DNA of 64,000 bases. It comes from Clostridium sp. Lineage in GTDB: Bacteria; Bacillota_I; Bacilli_A; RF39; UBA660. The stretch lies in assembly GCA_022010095.1 (NCBI GenBank), contig CP091739.1:186001-250000 (forward strand), in the 5' to 3' direction. Positions within the stretch are counted from its first letter, which is position 1, and the number at the start of each line of letters is the position of its first letter. Positions 1 to 10,936 of this stretch are shown here, one piece after another. A program made the position numbers and the translations under genes. Below the pieces are notes generated by a model that was given only the letters and a program-made list of their open reading frames with translations, ran no database searches and was not told the origin of the DNA.

Positions 1-1079
1 GATAAAAGTATAACAGGAAGATATCTTTCAGGTAAAGAGAAAATAGAAGTACCAAAAAAACGTAGAAAAAGGAAATGGCAAATCAATTAAGTTAACTGGA
101 TGTAAAAGAAAATAACTTAAAAAAATATTTCAGTAGAGTTTCCACTTGGTAAATTTATATGTGTAACAGGTGTTTCAGGTAGTGGAAAAAAAGTACTCTT
201 GTAAATGAAATATTATGTAAGATATTATCAAGTACAATAAATAAATCAAAAGAAAAACCTGGTAAATATAGAACTGTAAAGGGAATAGAAAATGTAGATA
301 AGATAGTTAATATTACACAAGATCCAATTGGTAGAACTCCAAGAAGTAATCCTGCTACTTATACTGGTGTTTTTGATAGTATTCGTGATGTGTTTGCGAG
401 TACTAAAGAAGCTAAAATAAGAGGATATGATAAAAGTAGATTTAGTTTTAATGTAAAAGGTGGTAGATGCGAAGCTTGTGGTGGAGATGGTGTTAAAAAG
501 ATAGAAATGCATTTCTTACCTGATGTGTACGTTCCATGTGATGTATGTAATGCTACCAGATATAATAAAGAAACATTGAAGATTAAATTTAAAGGATTAA
601 ATATTGCAGAAGTATTAAATACAAGAGTTCACGAAGCATTAAGTATATTTGAAAAATGTACCTAAAGTTTATAAAACATTAAAAAAATAATGGAAGAAGT
701 AGGACTAGGATACGTAGAACTTGGTCAAAGTGCCGTAACACTTTCTGGTGGTGAAGCATCAAGAGTTAAACTTGCTAAAGAACTTCAAAAGAAACCTACA
801 GGTAAAAGTGTATTCATATTAGATGAACCATCTACTGGACTTCATCAGGATGATATAAAGAAATTACTTGTTATATTAAATAGAATAGTTGATAATGGTG
901 ACACTGTTATTGTTATTGAGCATAATTTAGATATTATAAAACAAGCAGATTACATAATTGATTTAGGCCCTGAAGGTGGAGACTTTGGCGGTACAGTAGT
1001 GGCAACAGGTACTCCTGAAGAAATATGTAAAGTTAAAGAATCATGGACAGGTAAATATTTAAAAGATTACTTGAAGTAG
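1..1079 (+). CDS. uvrA: UvrABC excinuclease subunit A, 3' part (UvrA)
   Basis: UvrA is the damage-recognition ATPase of nucleotide excision repair and loads UvrB on damaged DNA. The window opens inside the gene. Visible are the second zinc-finger region (CEACGGDG followed by CDVCNATR, about 468-555), then the second ABC signature ([16 protein letters not shown], about 735) and the Walker B stretch [11 protein letters not shown] (about 812), ending in KYLKDYLK. The frame breaks near 120-190 (long A runs) and near 660-690, yet the pieces line up as one C-terminal half. The 5' end lies outside the window. A hairpin terminator overlaps the stop codon, so the gene ends its transcription unit. uvrC lies about 50 kb away and uvrB is not in view. 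Confidence 0.95.
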
Positions 1080-1098
1080 ATTTTTCTACTTCTTTTTT
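1072..1098 (+). terminator. Rho-independent terminator after uvrA
   Basis: GAAGTAGA pairs with TCTACTTC across a short T loop and is followed by a T tract. The stem overlaps the last codons of uvrA. Confidence 0.8.
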
Positions 1099-1133
1099 AA
1101 ACTTTATGTTATAATTTCAATAGGAGGATATTA

Positions 1134-1454
1134 ATGAAAATAATAAATGAAAATGTTTTTATATGATAAAAAAAGAACATGTAATTAGAAAAAAATCATA
1201 TGCGAAAAAAATTCAAAAAAAACAGAAACTAAAAATTTTGTAGACAGGATAGAAGTACCACAAGGATATAGAATGTATGAAATGAATATATTAGATACAA
1301 AAAGAGATGGAGAAGAGATCGAGGTTGTAGTAATGGTTACATTTGAAAATATAGAACCTATAATTTGCAGTAAATATCAAGATCACAATTATCCTGGAAA
1401 AAAATATATCATAAAGAAAGGACACTTAGAAGATGGAAAAAAATTCTTAAATAA
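1134..1454 (+). CDS. Small hypothetical protein upstream of the MscS gene
   Basis: I do not recognise this family. The start is ATG 1134 behind AGGAGG at about 1122. Reconstructed, it is about 105 residues: a short basic N-terminus (about residues 10-35), then a beta-rich stretch around VPQGYRMYEMNILDTK and VVVMVTFENIEPIICSKYQ. It has no signal peptide or membrane segment. Breaks fall at T/A runs near 1155-1170 and 1206. If the A run at 1434-1440 is really 5, the gene ends HLEDGKILK at 1454 and overlaps the start of the channel gene by 22 bases, suggesting translational coupling. The same A run read as 7 would fuse the two genes, which I think is an artefact. Confidence 0.5.
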
Positions 1455-2252
1455 ATTAGTAGAAGGTTCAATAGATATATCAGCAAAGTTAATAATTGCT
1501 GTAATACTATTAGCGATAGGATCAAAAAAATAATAAAAAGCTATAGAAAGTAATTTGAGAAAAGAAAACAAATTAAAACATTTAGATGCATCAGTAAAAA
1601 GGATTCTTAATAAGTTTCATATCAATAACATCTAAAAATAGTATTACTTATAGTAGTACTTCATATTTTAGGAGTACCAACAGCATCAATAATAACTGTA
1701 TTTGGTTCTTGTGCAGTCGCAATAGGTCTAGCACTTCAAGGAGGACTATCTAATATAGCAGGTGGTCTTATGATACTTATATTTAAACCATTCAAAATAG
1801 GAGATTATATAGAAGTAAATGATAAAGAAGGAACGGTTAAATCAATAACAATGTTTTATACAACAATAACAACATTTGATAACAAAAGTAATACAGCTTC
1901 CTAATGGTAATTTATCTAATTCAAATATAACTAATTATACTGCTAATAAGAAAAAGAAGAATTGATATAGATATATCAGTATCATATGATTCAAATATTG
2001 ATAAAGTTAAAAAAAATAATAACTGGAAGTTATATCTAAAAATGAATTAATACTTCAAGAAGAAAATAATTTTGTAAGATTATCTAAACATGCAGACTCT
2101 GCTTTAGTATTCGCAGTTAAAGCATGGACTAAAAACAGAAAAACTATTGGGATGTATATTTTGATTTAATGGAAGATATCAAAAAAATCACTTGATAAAA
2201 AAATAAAATTGAAATTCCATTCCCACAAATGGATGTACACATAAATAAGTAA
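1433..2252 (+). CDS. mscS: Small-conductance mechanosensitive channel, MscS family
   Basis: MscS proteins open under membrane tension to release osmolytes during hypo-osmotic shock. From ATG 1433 the reconstructed protein starts MEKFLNKLVEGSIDISAKL and has two hydrophobic segments (ISAKLIIAVILLAIGSKI and IVLLIVVLHILG). The family-defining pore helix and beta domain follow: VAIGLALQGGLSNIAGGLMI (about 1717-1775) and FKPFKIGDYIEV. The protein closes with a C-terminal domain ending in IPFPQMDVHINK, a typical MscS ending. At about 270 residues it is the size of minimal MscS. Frame breaks sit at 1434, 1527, 1600, 1890, 1950, 2010 and 2190, all in A/T runs. It overlaps the preceding small gene. Confidence 0.9.
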
Positions 2253-2329
2253 AATCATTAAAATAACTTTTTTTAAAAAAATATTAAGTGTGATAAAAAT
2301 ATTATTAGAATATAAATAGAGGTGTGCCT

Positions 2330-3738
2330 ATGAGCGATAAAGAGACAATAATTAATATAAGAAAAAAATCTATATGAATATTTAAGCGTGTCATATAAAG
2401 CGTGTATTTCTATTAATAGTGAAGTGAAAACTAATCCTTCTTTGAAGACTAAATACATATTTATGCTTTCTAATTATCATCATATGGTAAAATATTATAC
2501 TAAAATTAATGCAAGTAATTCCTTAGATGAAATAAGAAGTGTAAGGGAAGAAATAATAAAAAGAAATATCAACTATTAGAAAAAAAGATATGCTGAATTA
2601 AAACAAAAAAATATGATTCTCTTAAAAAGTAAAAAAATGCATCAAAAGCAGATATAAATAGCATTGTAAATGAAATGAATTCAATTGTTAATTTAAATAA
2701 AATGATGAATGAATTTGTCACTAGAATAGACTCATATCTTAAAAAGAAAAATGTAAATGTAGCTCATATAAATACACCACTACCAACTGTGTCAAAGCCT
2801 AAAAAAGATTTAGAAAATAAACCAAAAGAGATAAAAGAAACAAAAGAAGAAGCAAAAGAAGAAGCAAAGCAAGAAAAAAAGCAAGTACAAAAAGAAATGA
2901 AATATGAAATACCTAGTGGTAAATTATATGAAGATAAAAAAATATAAGAGACCTTGATAAAATCAACAAAACATTATGTCAGATGAAAAAGAGACTATTA
3001 CAAATTAGATAGAAGAAGTCCTAAAAGCAGAAAAAAATTAAGAAAAAAAATATATGATTGGTGTAAGAATAGAGAAATAATAATGGAAAGAATAAGTGGT
3101 ATTGAAGGAGTAAATACACTTATAAATATGGAAAAGTATTGAAGATACTATATGTTCAAAAACCAGAACTTCCAAAAAAAGAAAACCATATACAGTAGAT
3201 TCTCATGAATACAATATAAAAATTCGATTATTTGCTTTCTAAAATCAGTGACCTTAAATTTAATGGTTATGATAGTAAATACTACACAGGAGCAAATGGC
3301 AATTATAGAGAATATAATAAAGCACTCACTGAAGCAACAAGTGAATATGAAGATTTAATTAAATCAGTAAGTGACTTAAGTAAAAAGTAAAAAAATATAG
3401 ATATGATTTCTACAGATATATTATCATTATTAAATGTATATAACATTGATGGAGATTATCTTAAATTTAAAGATGCTAATAATGGCGGAATGATAGGTGG
3501 GGAAAAAGTATCTTTAGAGTCATACAGAGAAGGAATAAATAGAATTAATGATATGAAAGCAAGTATTAAAAACTATACTTCTGATGTTATCAAACGTAAA
3601 GGTGGTACTATTACAATAACTGATCATAGTGATACAAGAGAAAAAGATGAACAATTACTTCAAACAGAACGTGAAAAACTATATAGAGTATTTCTTGAAG
3701 GTAAAAAGAAATATCAAGAAAGTAATCTTAAAAGATAG
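2330..3738 (+). CDS. Lys/Glu-rich coiled-coil hypothetical protein
   Basis: Unrecognised. The start ATG 2330 follows AGAGGTG. Joining frames across A runs gives one protein of about 465 residues: an N-terminal helical region (MSDKETIINIRKNLYEYLSV), a segment around NSIVNLNKMMNEFVTRIDSY, then a charged Lys/Glu linker (KEIKETKEEAKEEAKQE, about 2825-2880), and a C-terminal part with GDYLKFKDANNGGMIGGEKV and a helical tail ending KKYQESNLKR. There are no membrane segments or signal peptide, so it is probably cytoplasmic. The strong bias to Lys, Glu and Ile and the disordered linker fit a scaffold or structural protein, but I assign no function. It is monocistronic, with its own terminator. Confidence 0.6.
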
Positions 3739-3757
3739 TAGATTACTTTCTTTTTTT
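3718..3757 (+). terminator. Terminator with 10-bp stem
   Basis: GAAAGTAATC (3718-3727) pairs with GATTACTTTC (3741-3750), followed by seven T. The stop codon of the upstream gene lies in the loop. Confidence 0.85.
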
Positions 3758-3780
3758 GTATTTCCAACAATCAAATTTGC

Positions 3781-3811
3781 TTGCTTTTTTTAACAATGCT
3801 TATGCTATAAT
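3781..3811 (+). promoter_or_regulatory. Promoter of the tandem sigma-factor operon
   Basis: An extended -10 (TGCTATAAT, ending 3811) lies 30 bases before the rpoD-like start. A TTGCTT -35 at 3781 has an apparent spacer of 19, which may be inflated by the T run inside it. Confidence 0.6.
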
Positions 3812-3841
3812 ATACAGGCATTTGAAAAGAGGGTTTGAAGT

Positions 3842-5077
3842 ATGGAAAAAAAGAAATTTTTAACATTTATAGAAACTAAATTTGAAGAAGGTACACCTGC
3901 AATGCAAGTCAAAAAAATTGTAAAAAAAATTTTTGTAGTGTATTTAGATTCACTTTGCATAAGATTAACCATAAAATTAGCAATGAATTTATTAAATAAA
4001 TCATCTAAATTAAAAAGAAATGGCTGTAGTAATTGATAGAATAACTCAAAAATGGTGATGATGATTTACTTAAAAAAATGAAAGTATAATAACATTAATA
4101 TCAGCATATAACATGATGATTGAACAAGAAAAAAAGAAAATAGTGAAGAAGAAGCAAATACAAATGAAGAGTTAAATGATGAGTTATTTGAAAAACAAAA
4201 ATATTTTGGAGAAGACATAGTTAAAATGTATCTTCAAGAAATAGGAACATCAAAAAAATATTAAGTATAGAAGAAGAACAAGCTCTTGGAAAAAGAATAG
4301 TTGAAGGAGACGAAACAGCTAAAAAAAGAATTAATTGAAAAATAATTTAAAATTAGTTGTGTCTGTTGCTAAAAAGATATATAAATAATAATTCTCAATT
4401 AACTCTTTTAGATTTAATTCAAGAAGGTAACATTGGACTTATAAGGGCAGTAGAGAAATATGATTATACTTTGGGATATAAATTCAGTACTTATGCTACA
4501 TGGTGGATAAGACAATCAATTACTAGGGCAATCGCAGATAATGGAAGAACGATAAGAATTCCAGTACACATGGTTGAACACATTAGAAAATTGGTAACGA
4601 CTGAAAACGAATTTATATCAAAAGAAGGTAGAGAACCAAGTACTAAAGAATTAGCGAATATATTAGGAATTAGTGAACAAGCAGTATTAGAAAGAAAAAG
4701 TTTATCAAAATCCATTATTATCTTTAAATGATATAATAGGTTCACCATCAGAAGACCATGATACAGAATTATTAGAATTCATAGAAGATCCTGAAAGATT
4801 TGATTTGGAATATATGGAAAAAGATTACTATAGTTCACTTAGAAATATAGTTTTTAATGATTCAAACTTAAGTGAGAGAAAAAGAAGTTATATCATTAAG
4901 ATTTGGATTTATGGGAAAAAAAGATATACGCTTGAAGAAATTGGAAAAAAATGTTTGGACTTACACGAGAAAGAATAAGACAAATAGAAGCAAAAGCATT
5001 AAGAAAATTAAAGCGCAATAAAAAAATCAAAAGAATTTAATGAAAAAAAGAAACAACTAGAAAGCTTTTTAAGATAG
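3842..5077 (+). CDS. rpoD: RNA polymerase sigma factor, RpoD-like
   Basis: Group 1/2 sigma-70 factor that directs RNA polymerase to -35/-10 promoters. The reconstructed protein of about 400 residues has a short N-terminal region 1.1-like stretch and an acidic linker ([17 protein letters not shown]). Region 1.2 follows (VKMYLQEIG), then region 2 with [18 protein letters not shown] and [19 protein letters not shown], region 3 ([14 protein letters not shown]) and region 4 with [15 protein letters not shown] and the recognition helix [18 protein letters not shown]. These are the canonical primary-sigma motifs. The start is ATG 3842 after a weak GAGGG. Breaks lie in A runs near 3910, 3990, 4060, 4255, 4320, 4700 and 4950. 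A second sigma gene begins 7 bases downstream. Confidence 0.93.
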
Positions 5078-5084
5078 GCTTAAT

Positions 5085-5936
5085 ATGAATAAAATAGAAC
5101 AAGAAAAAAGAGAAAGCGTAACAAGTTATTATTATGCAGATGTTGACCTTTATGATGTTCCAACATTTGAAGAAGAACAAGAATTATTTAAAAAGAATTA
5201 GAAATGGTGATATTGAAGCTAGAAATGAGATTATAGAAAGAAATTTAAGATTTGTAGTAAACATAGCTAGACAATTTATAAAGGCAAACGAAACATTACC
5301 ATTTCCAGATTTAATACAAGAAGGTAATCTCGGACTTATAGAAGCAGTAGATAACTTTGATTATACACTTGGATATAGATTTAATACTTATTCTGCATAT
5401 TGGATAAAAAAAGTTATATCATTAAGGGAATAGTTAATAAATCAAGAATAATAAGAATATCATGTCATTTACACTATGATATTTTTTTAAAGCAAGAAAA
5501 AAATCGCAAACGACAATTGCAAAAAAACAAGGAATTGAGCCAACTAGTGAATTACTTGCAAAAAGAATTAGGAAAAGACTGCAAAAGAAATAGATGAATC
5601 AATAAAAATATAACTTCGATGTATCATCATTAGATAAAATATTAATGCATGAAAAATGCAGATGATTCTTATTATAGAAATGAAAAGCTTATACGAATCA
5701 AAAACATAGTGAAGAATGTTTAATGGATAAAATATTTTATGAATGTTTAATAAATGATATAAAAATCCTCTGGTGCACTAACTGATAGAGAAAAAAATTT
5801 ATATTAATTCATAGATATAATTTATATGGAAATGGAATAAAAAAACTAAAAACTGAAATTGGTAAACAATTAGGCATAACACGTGAAAGAGTAAGACAAA
5901 TAGAAAAAAAGAGCCTTAGAAAAAGCTAAGAGATGA
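5085..5936 (+). CDS. Second sigma-70 family factor
   Basis: A smaller sigma-70 relative (about 280 residues) co-transcribed with the RpoD-like gene. It begins MNKIEQEKRESVTSYYY. Region 1.2/2.1 follows (DLYDVPTFEEEQELFKRI), then region 2 (LPFPDLIQEGNLGLIEAVDN, FNTYSAYWIKK). Region 3 is poorly conserved, with IIRISCH replacing the usual RIPxH. Region 4 has TDREKKILIHRYNLYG and GITRERVRQIEKKSLRKA. The Y/W pair used for -10 melting is altered (SAYWIKK rather than TWWIRQ), so promoter choice may differ from the primary sigma. By the homopolymer rule the stop is at 5936. A different correction of the A run at 5921 would extend it to 5976 (ending YNLGLTK). Likely an alternative factor specific to this lineage. 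Confidence 0.85.
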
Positions 5937-5970
5937 TAAATATATTAGTGAATATAATTTAGGATTAACT

Positions 5971-6004
5971 AAGTAGGAAATGTTGTAATTTCCTATTTAT
6001 TTTT
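5971..6004 (+). terminator. Terminator of the sigma operon
   Basis: TAGGAAAT pairs with ATTTCCTA over a six-base loop and is followed by a T-rich tail that runs almost into lepA. Confidence 0.75.
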
Positions 6005-6019
6005 GATAAAATATTGCTT

Positions 6020-7821
6020 ATGGAAAGAAATAAGATTAAAAAAATTTTTTTGTATAATAGCGCATATAGATCATGGTAAAAGTACTCTTGCTGATAGGAT
6101 ACTTGATATTTGTCATGCTGTAACTGAAAGAGAGAAGAAAGATCAAATACTTGACTCTATGGATCTTGAAAGAGAAAGAGGAATAACTATCAAGTTAAAT
6201 GCTGTAGAACTTAAATATAAAGGCTATACTCTTCATTTAATAGATACTCCAGGTCATGTAGATTTTAGTTACGAAGTAAGTAGAAGCCTTGCTGCATGTG
6301 AAGGAGCAATACTAGTAGTTGATGCAGCACAAGGAATAGAAGCACAAACACTTGCAAATCTATATTTAGCACTTGATGCAAATCTTAAATTAATACCAGT
6401 TATTAATAAAATAGATTTACCAAATGCAAACCCTGAAAAAGTAAAAGATGAACTTGTTAAAGCAATTGGATTTGATAGAGATGAAATAATTTGTTGTTCA
6501 GGTAAAACAGGCGAAGGAGTAGATGAACTACTTGACGCTGTAATAGAAAGAATACCATCTCCAACAAGTACTAGCAATAAATTAAGAGCACTTATCTTTG
6601 ATAGTTACTTTGATCCATATAAAGGTGTAATAATACTTATTAGAGTAATGGATGGTAAAGTAAAAGTAGGAGATAAAATAAGATTTATCAATAGTGATGC
6701 AGTGTATGAAGTGTTAGAACTTGGAAAACATACGCCACATGAAGTAAAGAAAACAGAACTTTCTAGTGGTGAAGTAGGATTCTTAAGTGCATCAATAAAA
6801 AGTATTACTGAAGTAGAAGTAGGAGATACAATATGTTTAGATGGTGAAACAGTAGAAGCGCTTCCTGGATATAAACATGTAGTACCTATGGTATATAGTG
6901 GTATTTATCCAATAGATAGTTCAAAATATAATCAACTAAAAGAAGCATTATTAAAACTTAAACTTAGTGATGCAGAGCACTTTGTTTTGAACCAGAAACA
7001 TCAGTAGCGTTAGGATTTGGATTTAGATGCGGATTCCTAGGACTTCTTCATATGGAAATCATACAAGAAAGAATAGAAAGAGAATTCAATATTGATATTA
7101 TTGCAACAAGTCCATCAGTTATATATGAAGTAATTAAAACAGATAATGAAAAAGTAATGATAGATTCACCATCAAAAAAATGCCAGATCCAGCAAAAGTA
7201 TCAAAAAAATACTAGAACCATTTGTTAAAAGCAAATATATATGTTCCAAGTGAATATGTAGGTTCTATAATGGAATTATGTCAAGATAAAAGAGGCATAT
7301 ATAAAAATATGTCTTACATAGATAGTACAAGAGTTAATATTACATATGACTTACCACTTGCTGAAATAGTATACGATTTTTTTGATAAATTAAAAAGTTA
7401 TACAAAAGGATATGCATCATTTGATTATGAATTCATTGGTAATTACGAAAGTAAACTTGTTAAAATGGATATACTTCTAAATGGTGAAATAGTAGATGCA
7501 CTTAGTACAATAGTACATAAAGATTTCGCATATAAACGTGGTAAAGTAATATGTGAAAACTTAAAGAAAATAATACCGAGACAAATGTTTCAAGTACCAA
7601 TACAAGCATGTATAGGAAGTAAAGTAATCGCAAGAGAAGATATAAGTGCAATGAAAAAGAATGTACTTGCTAAATGTTATGGTGGAGACGTATCAAGAAA
7701 AAGAAAACTTTTAGAAAAACAAAAAGAAGGCAAAAAGAGAATGAAACAAGTAGGTAGTGTATCAATACCTCAAGAAGCATTCTTAACAATACTTAGTACA
7801 GATTCAATTAACGATGATTAA
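6020..7821 (+). CDS. lepA: Elongation factor 4 (LepA GTPase)
   Basis: LepA back-translocates or remodels stalled ribosomes in a GTP-dependent way. I place the start at ATG 6020 ([20 protein letters not shown]), because this gives the family's usual N-terminus once the 7A/7T run at 6039 is reduced to 5A/5T. No clear ribosome site precedes it, and the terminator of the sigma operon lies just upstream. The GTPase motifs are all present: AHIDHGKST (G1), RGITIK (G2), DTPGHVDF (G3), NKIDLP (G4). The LepA-specific C-terminus shows [20 protein letters not shown] and [20 protein letters not shown] in near-canonical form. Breaks are at about 6985, 7174 and 7205. The length (about 600) is normal. Confidence 0.97.
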
Positions 7822-8066
7822 TGAAAGAAAGTTAAAGTATCATTGTAAGAATCATTTCTTACATCTACTTCATCACTTTCTTTTTTTATAATATTCTCTA
7901 TCTTGGAATCATTTTTTTAAATAAACTTTTTCTCATGAGTAACATATGGTCTTACTTCCTTATAGACAGGAATTATCTTACGAACAACTCCTAAAGTCTT
8001 ATTAGTACTAGAAACAATACTTGATAATTTAATGCCCTTTAATAAACCAAGTAAGTTACTATTCAT
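7818..8066 (-). CDS. YqfQ/VrrA-like small protein
   Basis: On the minus strand an AGGTG site precedes ATG 8066. The reconstructed product (about 82 residues) begins [20 protein letters not shown], then [20 protein letters not shown]. This resembles the conserved core of the Bacillus YqfQ/VrrA family (NTQKTLxVINQAIPxxxQxxP type). The C-terminal tail is acidic and Asn-rich. The stop codon overlaps the lepA stop by four bases in convergent arrangement. One break occurs in the T run at 7910-7920. YqfQ is a poorly understood Firmicute protein and no reaction is known. The assignment rests on memory of the family motif, so it is moderate. Confidence 0.55.
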
Positions 8067-8182
8067 ATCATTCACCTATAATATTATATTTACAAGAGAT
8101 AAAAAAAGTTAAAAAAATATATTTTTATTTTTAAATTTTAATATGATATAATCTATATTAGTAGAATAAGAAGGAATGATTT

Positions 8183-10017
8183 ATGGCTAATTATAAAGAC
8201 AAAAAAAGTCAAAACTAAGGCACCAAAACTCGTTAAAGTTAAAGCTAAAAAAATACAAAACCACATATTAATCCTATTAAATTTATAAATAATGAAATAG
8301 TCTGCTCTTATTAAAAGCAATTGGAATGGGAATATTTGGTTTCTTTGATGCTATAATTTCATTTATAGTCTCTTTTTATGGTATATACATTTTGGGGAAT
8401 AAAAAATATAGTATTATTCTTTTGGAACCTATGTTTTAAGATAATATTTGGTGAAATATATATTATGTTATATTCTTGCTATAGTGGATTTATTTATATA
8501 TTTGGAACTATATTTATAGATTTGCCTTTATATTTATATGATAAAAACAAGTAAAAGTAGTATATAAATATTATAAAAAAATATAAAGATTATCAAGAAA
8601 AAAACAAAAAGCTTTAAAAAGTCGCTGCAAAAACAGAAGGTGGAAAATCTCTTACTAAAACAATTGCTGATTACATAACTGAAAAAAATATAATAACTTA
8701 TCATTTGTTAAAGAAGCAAGAGCAAAGAAAGAAGCAAGTCTTGTTGTATTAACGCTTGATCCTAATGGAGCTGATGCTGTTAAAAGTACAACAAAACAAA
8801 CATATAGATATTTAATTAGAAATAAAGAAGGAAAACTTATTAAAGGATATTTTCCAGCATTTTCTAAGATGGACGTATATTCATATCTTACTGATGAAGG
8901 ATATATAGTTTATGAAATAGTAACTAGTCCAATGATTAATTTCTTTCATGCTGAAGCAACAGCTTTCAAACAAAAAAATGAGAATTAAGGACTTAGTATT
9001 CTGGTTAGCTCAATTATCAACTTATATAAGAGCAGGAATAGCTTTAGCTGATGCAGTTAAAATATTGGCAAAGCAAGATAAAAGAAGAAAATATAAACCT
9101 GTTTATGAAGCACTTATATATGAACTTACAATGGGAGAAAGTTTCAGTGATGCATTAAAAAAACAAGGAAATGTATTCCCAGCACTATTAATTAATATGA
9201 TTAAATCAGCAGAATTAATAGGTAATATAGAAGATACACTTGATGAGATGGCTGAATATTATCAAGAAGTAGAAGATACAAAAAGAGCTGTTGTTAGTGC
9301 TATGGCTTATCCATGCGTAGTATTATTATTTGCAATAGGTATAGTTATATTTATGCTTACATATATAGTTCCACAATTCGTTGGTATTTATGAATCAATG
9401 CATGCAGAACTTAATATAGTAACAGTAATTACATTAAATATATCAGCATTTTTTTAAGAACACAATATGGAAAGATAATAATAGTTTTAGTAACAGTAAT
9501 AGCATTATATATATATTTATATAAGAAAGTTAAAGCATTTAGAGCAATGATGCAAACAATATTTATGAAACTACCTGTAGTAGGAAATATAATCATATAT
9601 AAAGAAATTTCATTATTTGCTCGTACATTCGCAACATTAAATAAAAACAATGTACTTCTTAACAGATAGTATTGACATCTTAGCAAAAAAATAACAAATA
9701 ATGAAATATATAAATCAATAATGGAAAGAACAATAAATAACCTAATCAAAGGTGAAAAAATGAGTGAATCATTTAAAGATAATTGGGCTATTCCAGATGT
9801 AGCATATTATATGATTTTAACAGGTGAATCAACTGGTGAACTTGCTAATATGTTACAAAAAATAGGAGAATATTATCAAAAACTAGAAAAGAATAGTGTT
9901 AATATGATAAAGACATTTATAGAACCAGTATTAATAGTATTTTTAGCAGTAATAGTAGGATTTATTCTTATCGCAGTAGTAGTACCAATGTTTGGAATTT
10001 ATAAAACAATTGGATAA
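8183..10017 (+). CDS. pilC: Type IV pilus / competence inner-membrane platform protein (PilC/ComGB, GspF family) with an extra N-terminal region
   Basis: GspF-family proteins form the membrane platform on which the assembly ATPase acts. The start is ATG 8183 after AAGGAATG, with an extended -10 (TGATATAAT) at 8144-8152. The first 190 or so residues are unusual: a basic head (VKTKAPKLVKVKAKK), then hydrophobic stretches (GIFGFFDAIISFIVSFYGI and FGTIFIDLPLYLY), then a charged helix. From about 8800 the ordinary family starts: the N-terminal module YRYLIRNKEGKLIKGYFPAF, then two GspF domains (DLVFWLAQLSTYIRAGIALA at about 8993 and AYYMILTGESTGELANML at about 9800), each followed by membrane helices. 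The end is FGIYKTIG. Frames break at 8195, 8290, 8395, 8690, 8980 and 9449. The pilD gene follows after 17 bases. No ATPase or pilin gene lies beside it. Confidence 0.85.
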
Positions 10018-10034
10018 GCAGGAGGTTTAATATA

Positions 10035-10803
10035 ATGGAAATATTTACTTATATATATTTAACAATAATTGGAGCAATAATGGGTAGTTTTTTAGGATGT
10101 ATGGGATATAGAATTCCAAATAAAATAAAAACTACCTATCCAAGTAGCTTTTGTAATGATTGTAAAAAACCACTTAAATGGTATATGAATATACCAATAA
10201 TATCTTATATAGCACTAGGTGGAAAATGTGCATATTGTCATAAACCAATAAACTTTATTTATCCATTTGTAGAAATAGTATGTGCATTATTATTCTTATG
10301 TAATTACGTAACATTTGGATTTACTATGAATTTCTTTATAAGTACAATTATTACTTGTGCGTTAATGATTACTATAGTAAGTGACTTCTTATACTTTTAT
10401 ATTTCAGATAGAGTATTGATATTATCTGGGTTAGCAATAGTAATAACATTACTTATATTTGAAACACCAGAAGTTGTATTTAAGCATATAATTGCTGCAG
10501 CTGCAATATTTATATTTATGTATTTGATTAAATTACTTGGAAATGCATTATTCAAAAAAGAATCTCTTGGGGATGGAGATATAAAATTAATGGGTATAGT
10601 TGGTTTATCAATTGGTATAATGAATAGTTTAGTAGCACTTTTTTATAGCATCAGTAGTAGGTTTACTATTTTCATGCATAATAACTAAAAAAAGAATAAA
10701 GAAGGTATTATTCCTTTTTGGACCATTTCTTTTTAATTGGAGCACTAATTACATTATACTTTAGTGATATAATAGCACCATTCTTACAAGCATATTTTTT
10801 TAG
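10035..10803 (+). CDS. pilD: Prepilin peptidase (type IV leader peptidase, PilD/ComC)
   Basis: Bifunctional membrane aspartyl protease that cleaves and may methylate prepilins. The N-terminal motif IMGSFLGCMGYRIP and the cytoplasmic zinc-type cysteines (CNDCKKPLKW and CAYCHKPI) are present. The catalytic aspartates appear as TIVSDFLYFYISD and the GDGDIKLM motif (about 10570). Several membrane helices follow. The start ATG 10035 has a strong AGGAGG site. A T run at 10640 breaks the frame. Reducing the T run at 10795 to five puts the stop at 10803, directly in the terminator. It lies in one operon with the pilC-like gene. Confidence 0.92.
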
Positions 10804-10825
10804 TACTAGAAATAGTACTTTTTCC
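10803..10825 (+). terminator. Terminator after pilD
   Basis: AGTACT is repeated around AGAAAT; because AGTACT is self-complementary the two copies form a 6-bp stem, followed by TTTTTCCTTTT. Confidence 0.6.
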
Positions 10826-10936
10826 TTTTGAAATAATATTGAAAAATATTTACTAAAAAAAACTCGACAAAAATTCGCCTTGATAAAAAAATTTAATATT
10901 TTTGTTATAATCTAGTAATGAATAAAAATAGATAAA

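Noticed and set aside
390-665. Separate small zinc protein inside uvrA
   Set aside because: It is the UvrA zinc-finger region cut by frame breaks; the flanking frames continue the same protein.
9429-9749. Minus-strand hydrophobic frame of 106 residues
   Set aside because: It is a shadow of the membrane helices of the pilC-like gene.
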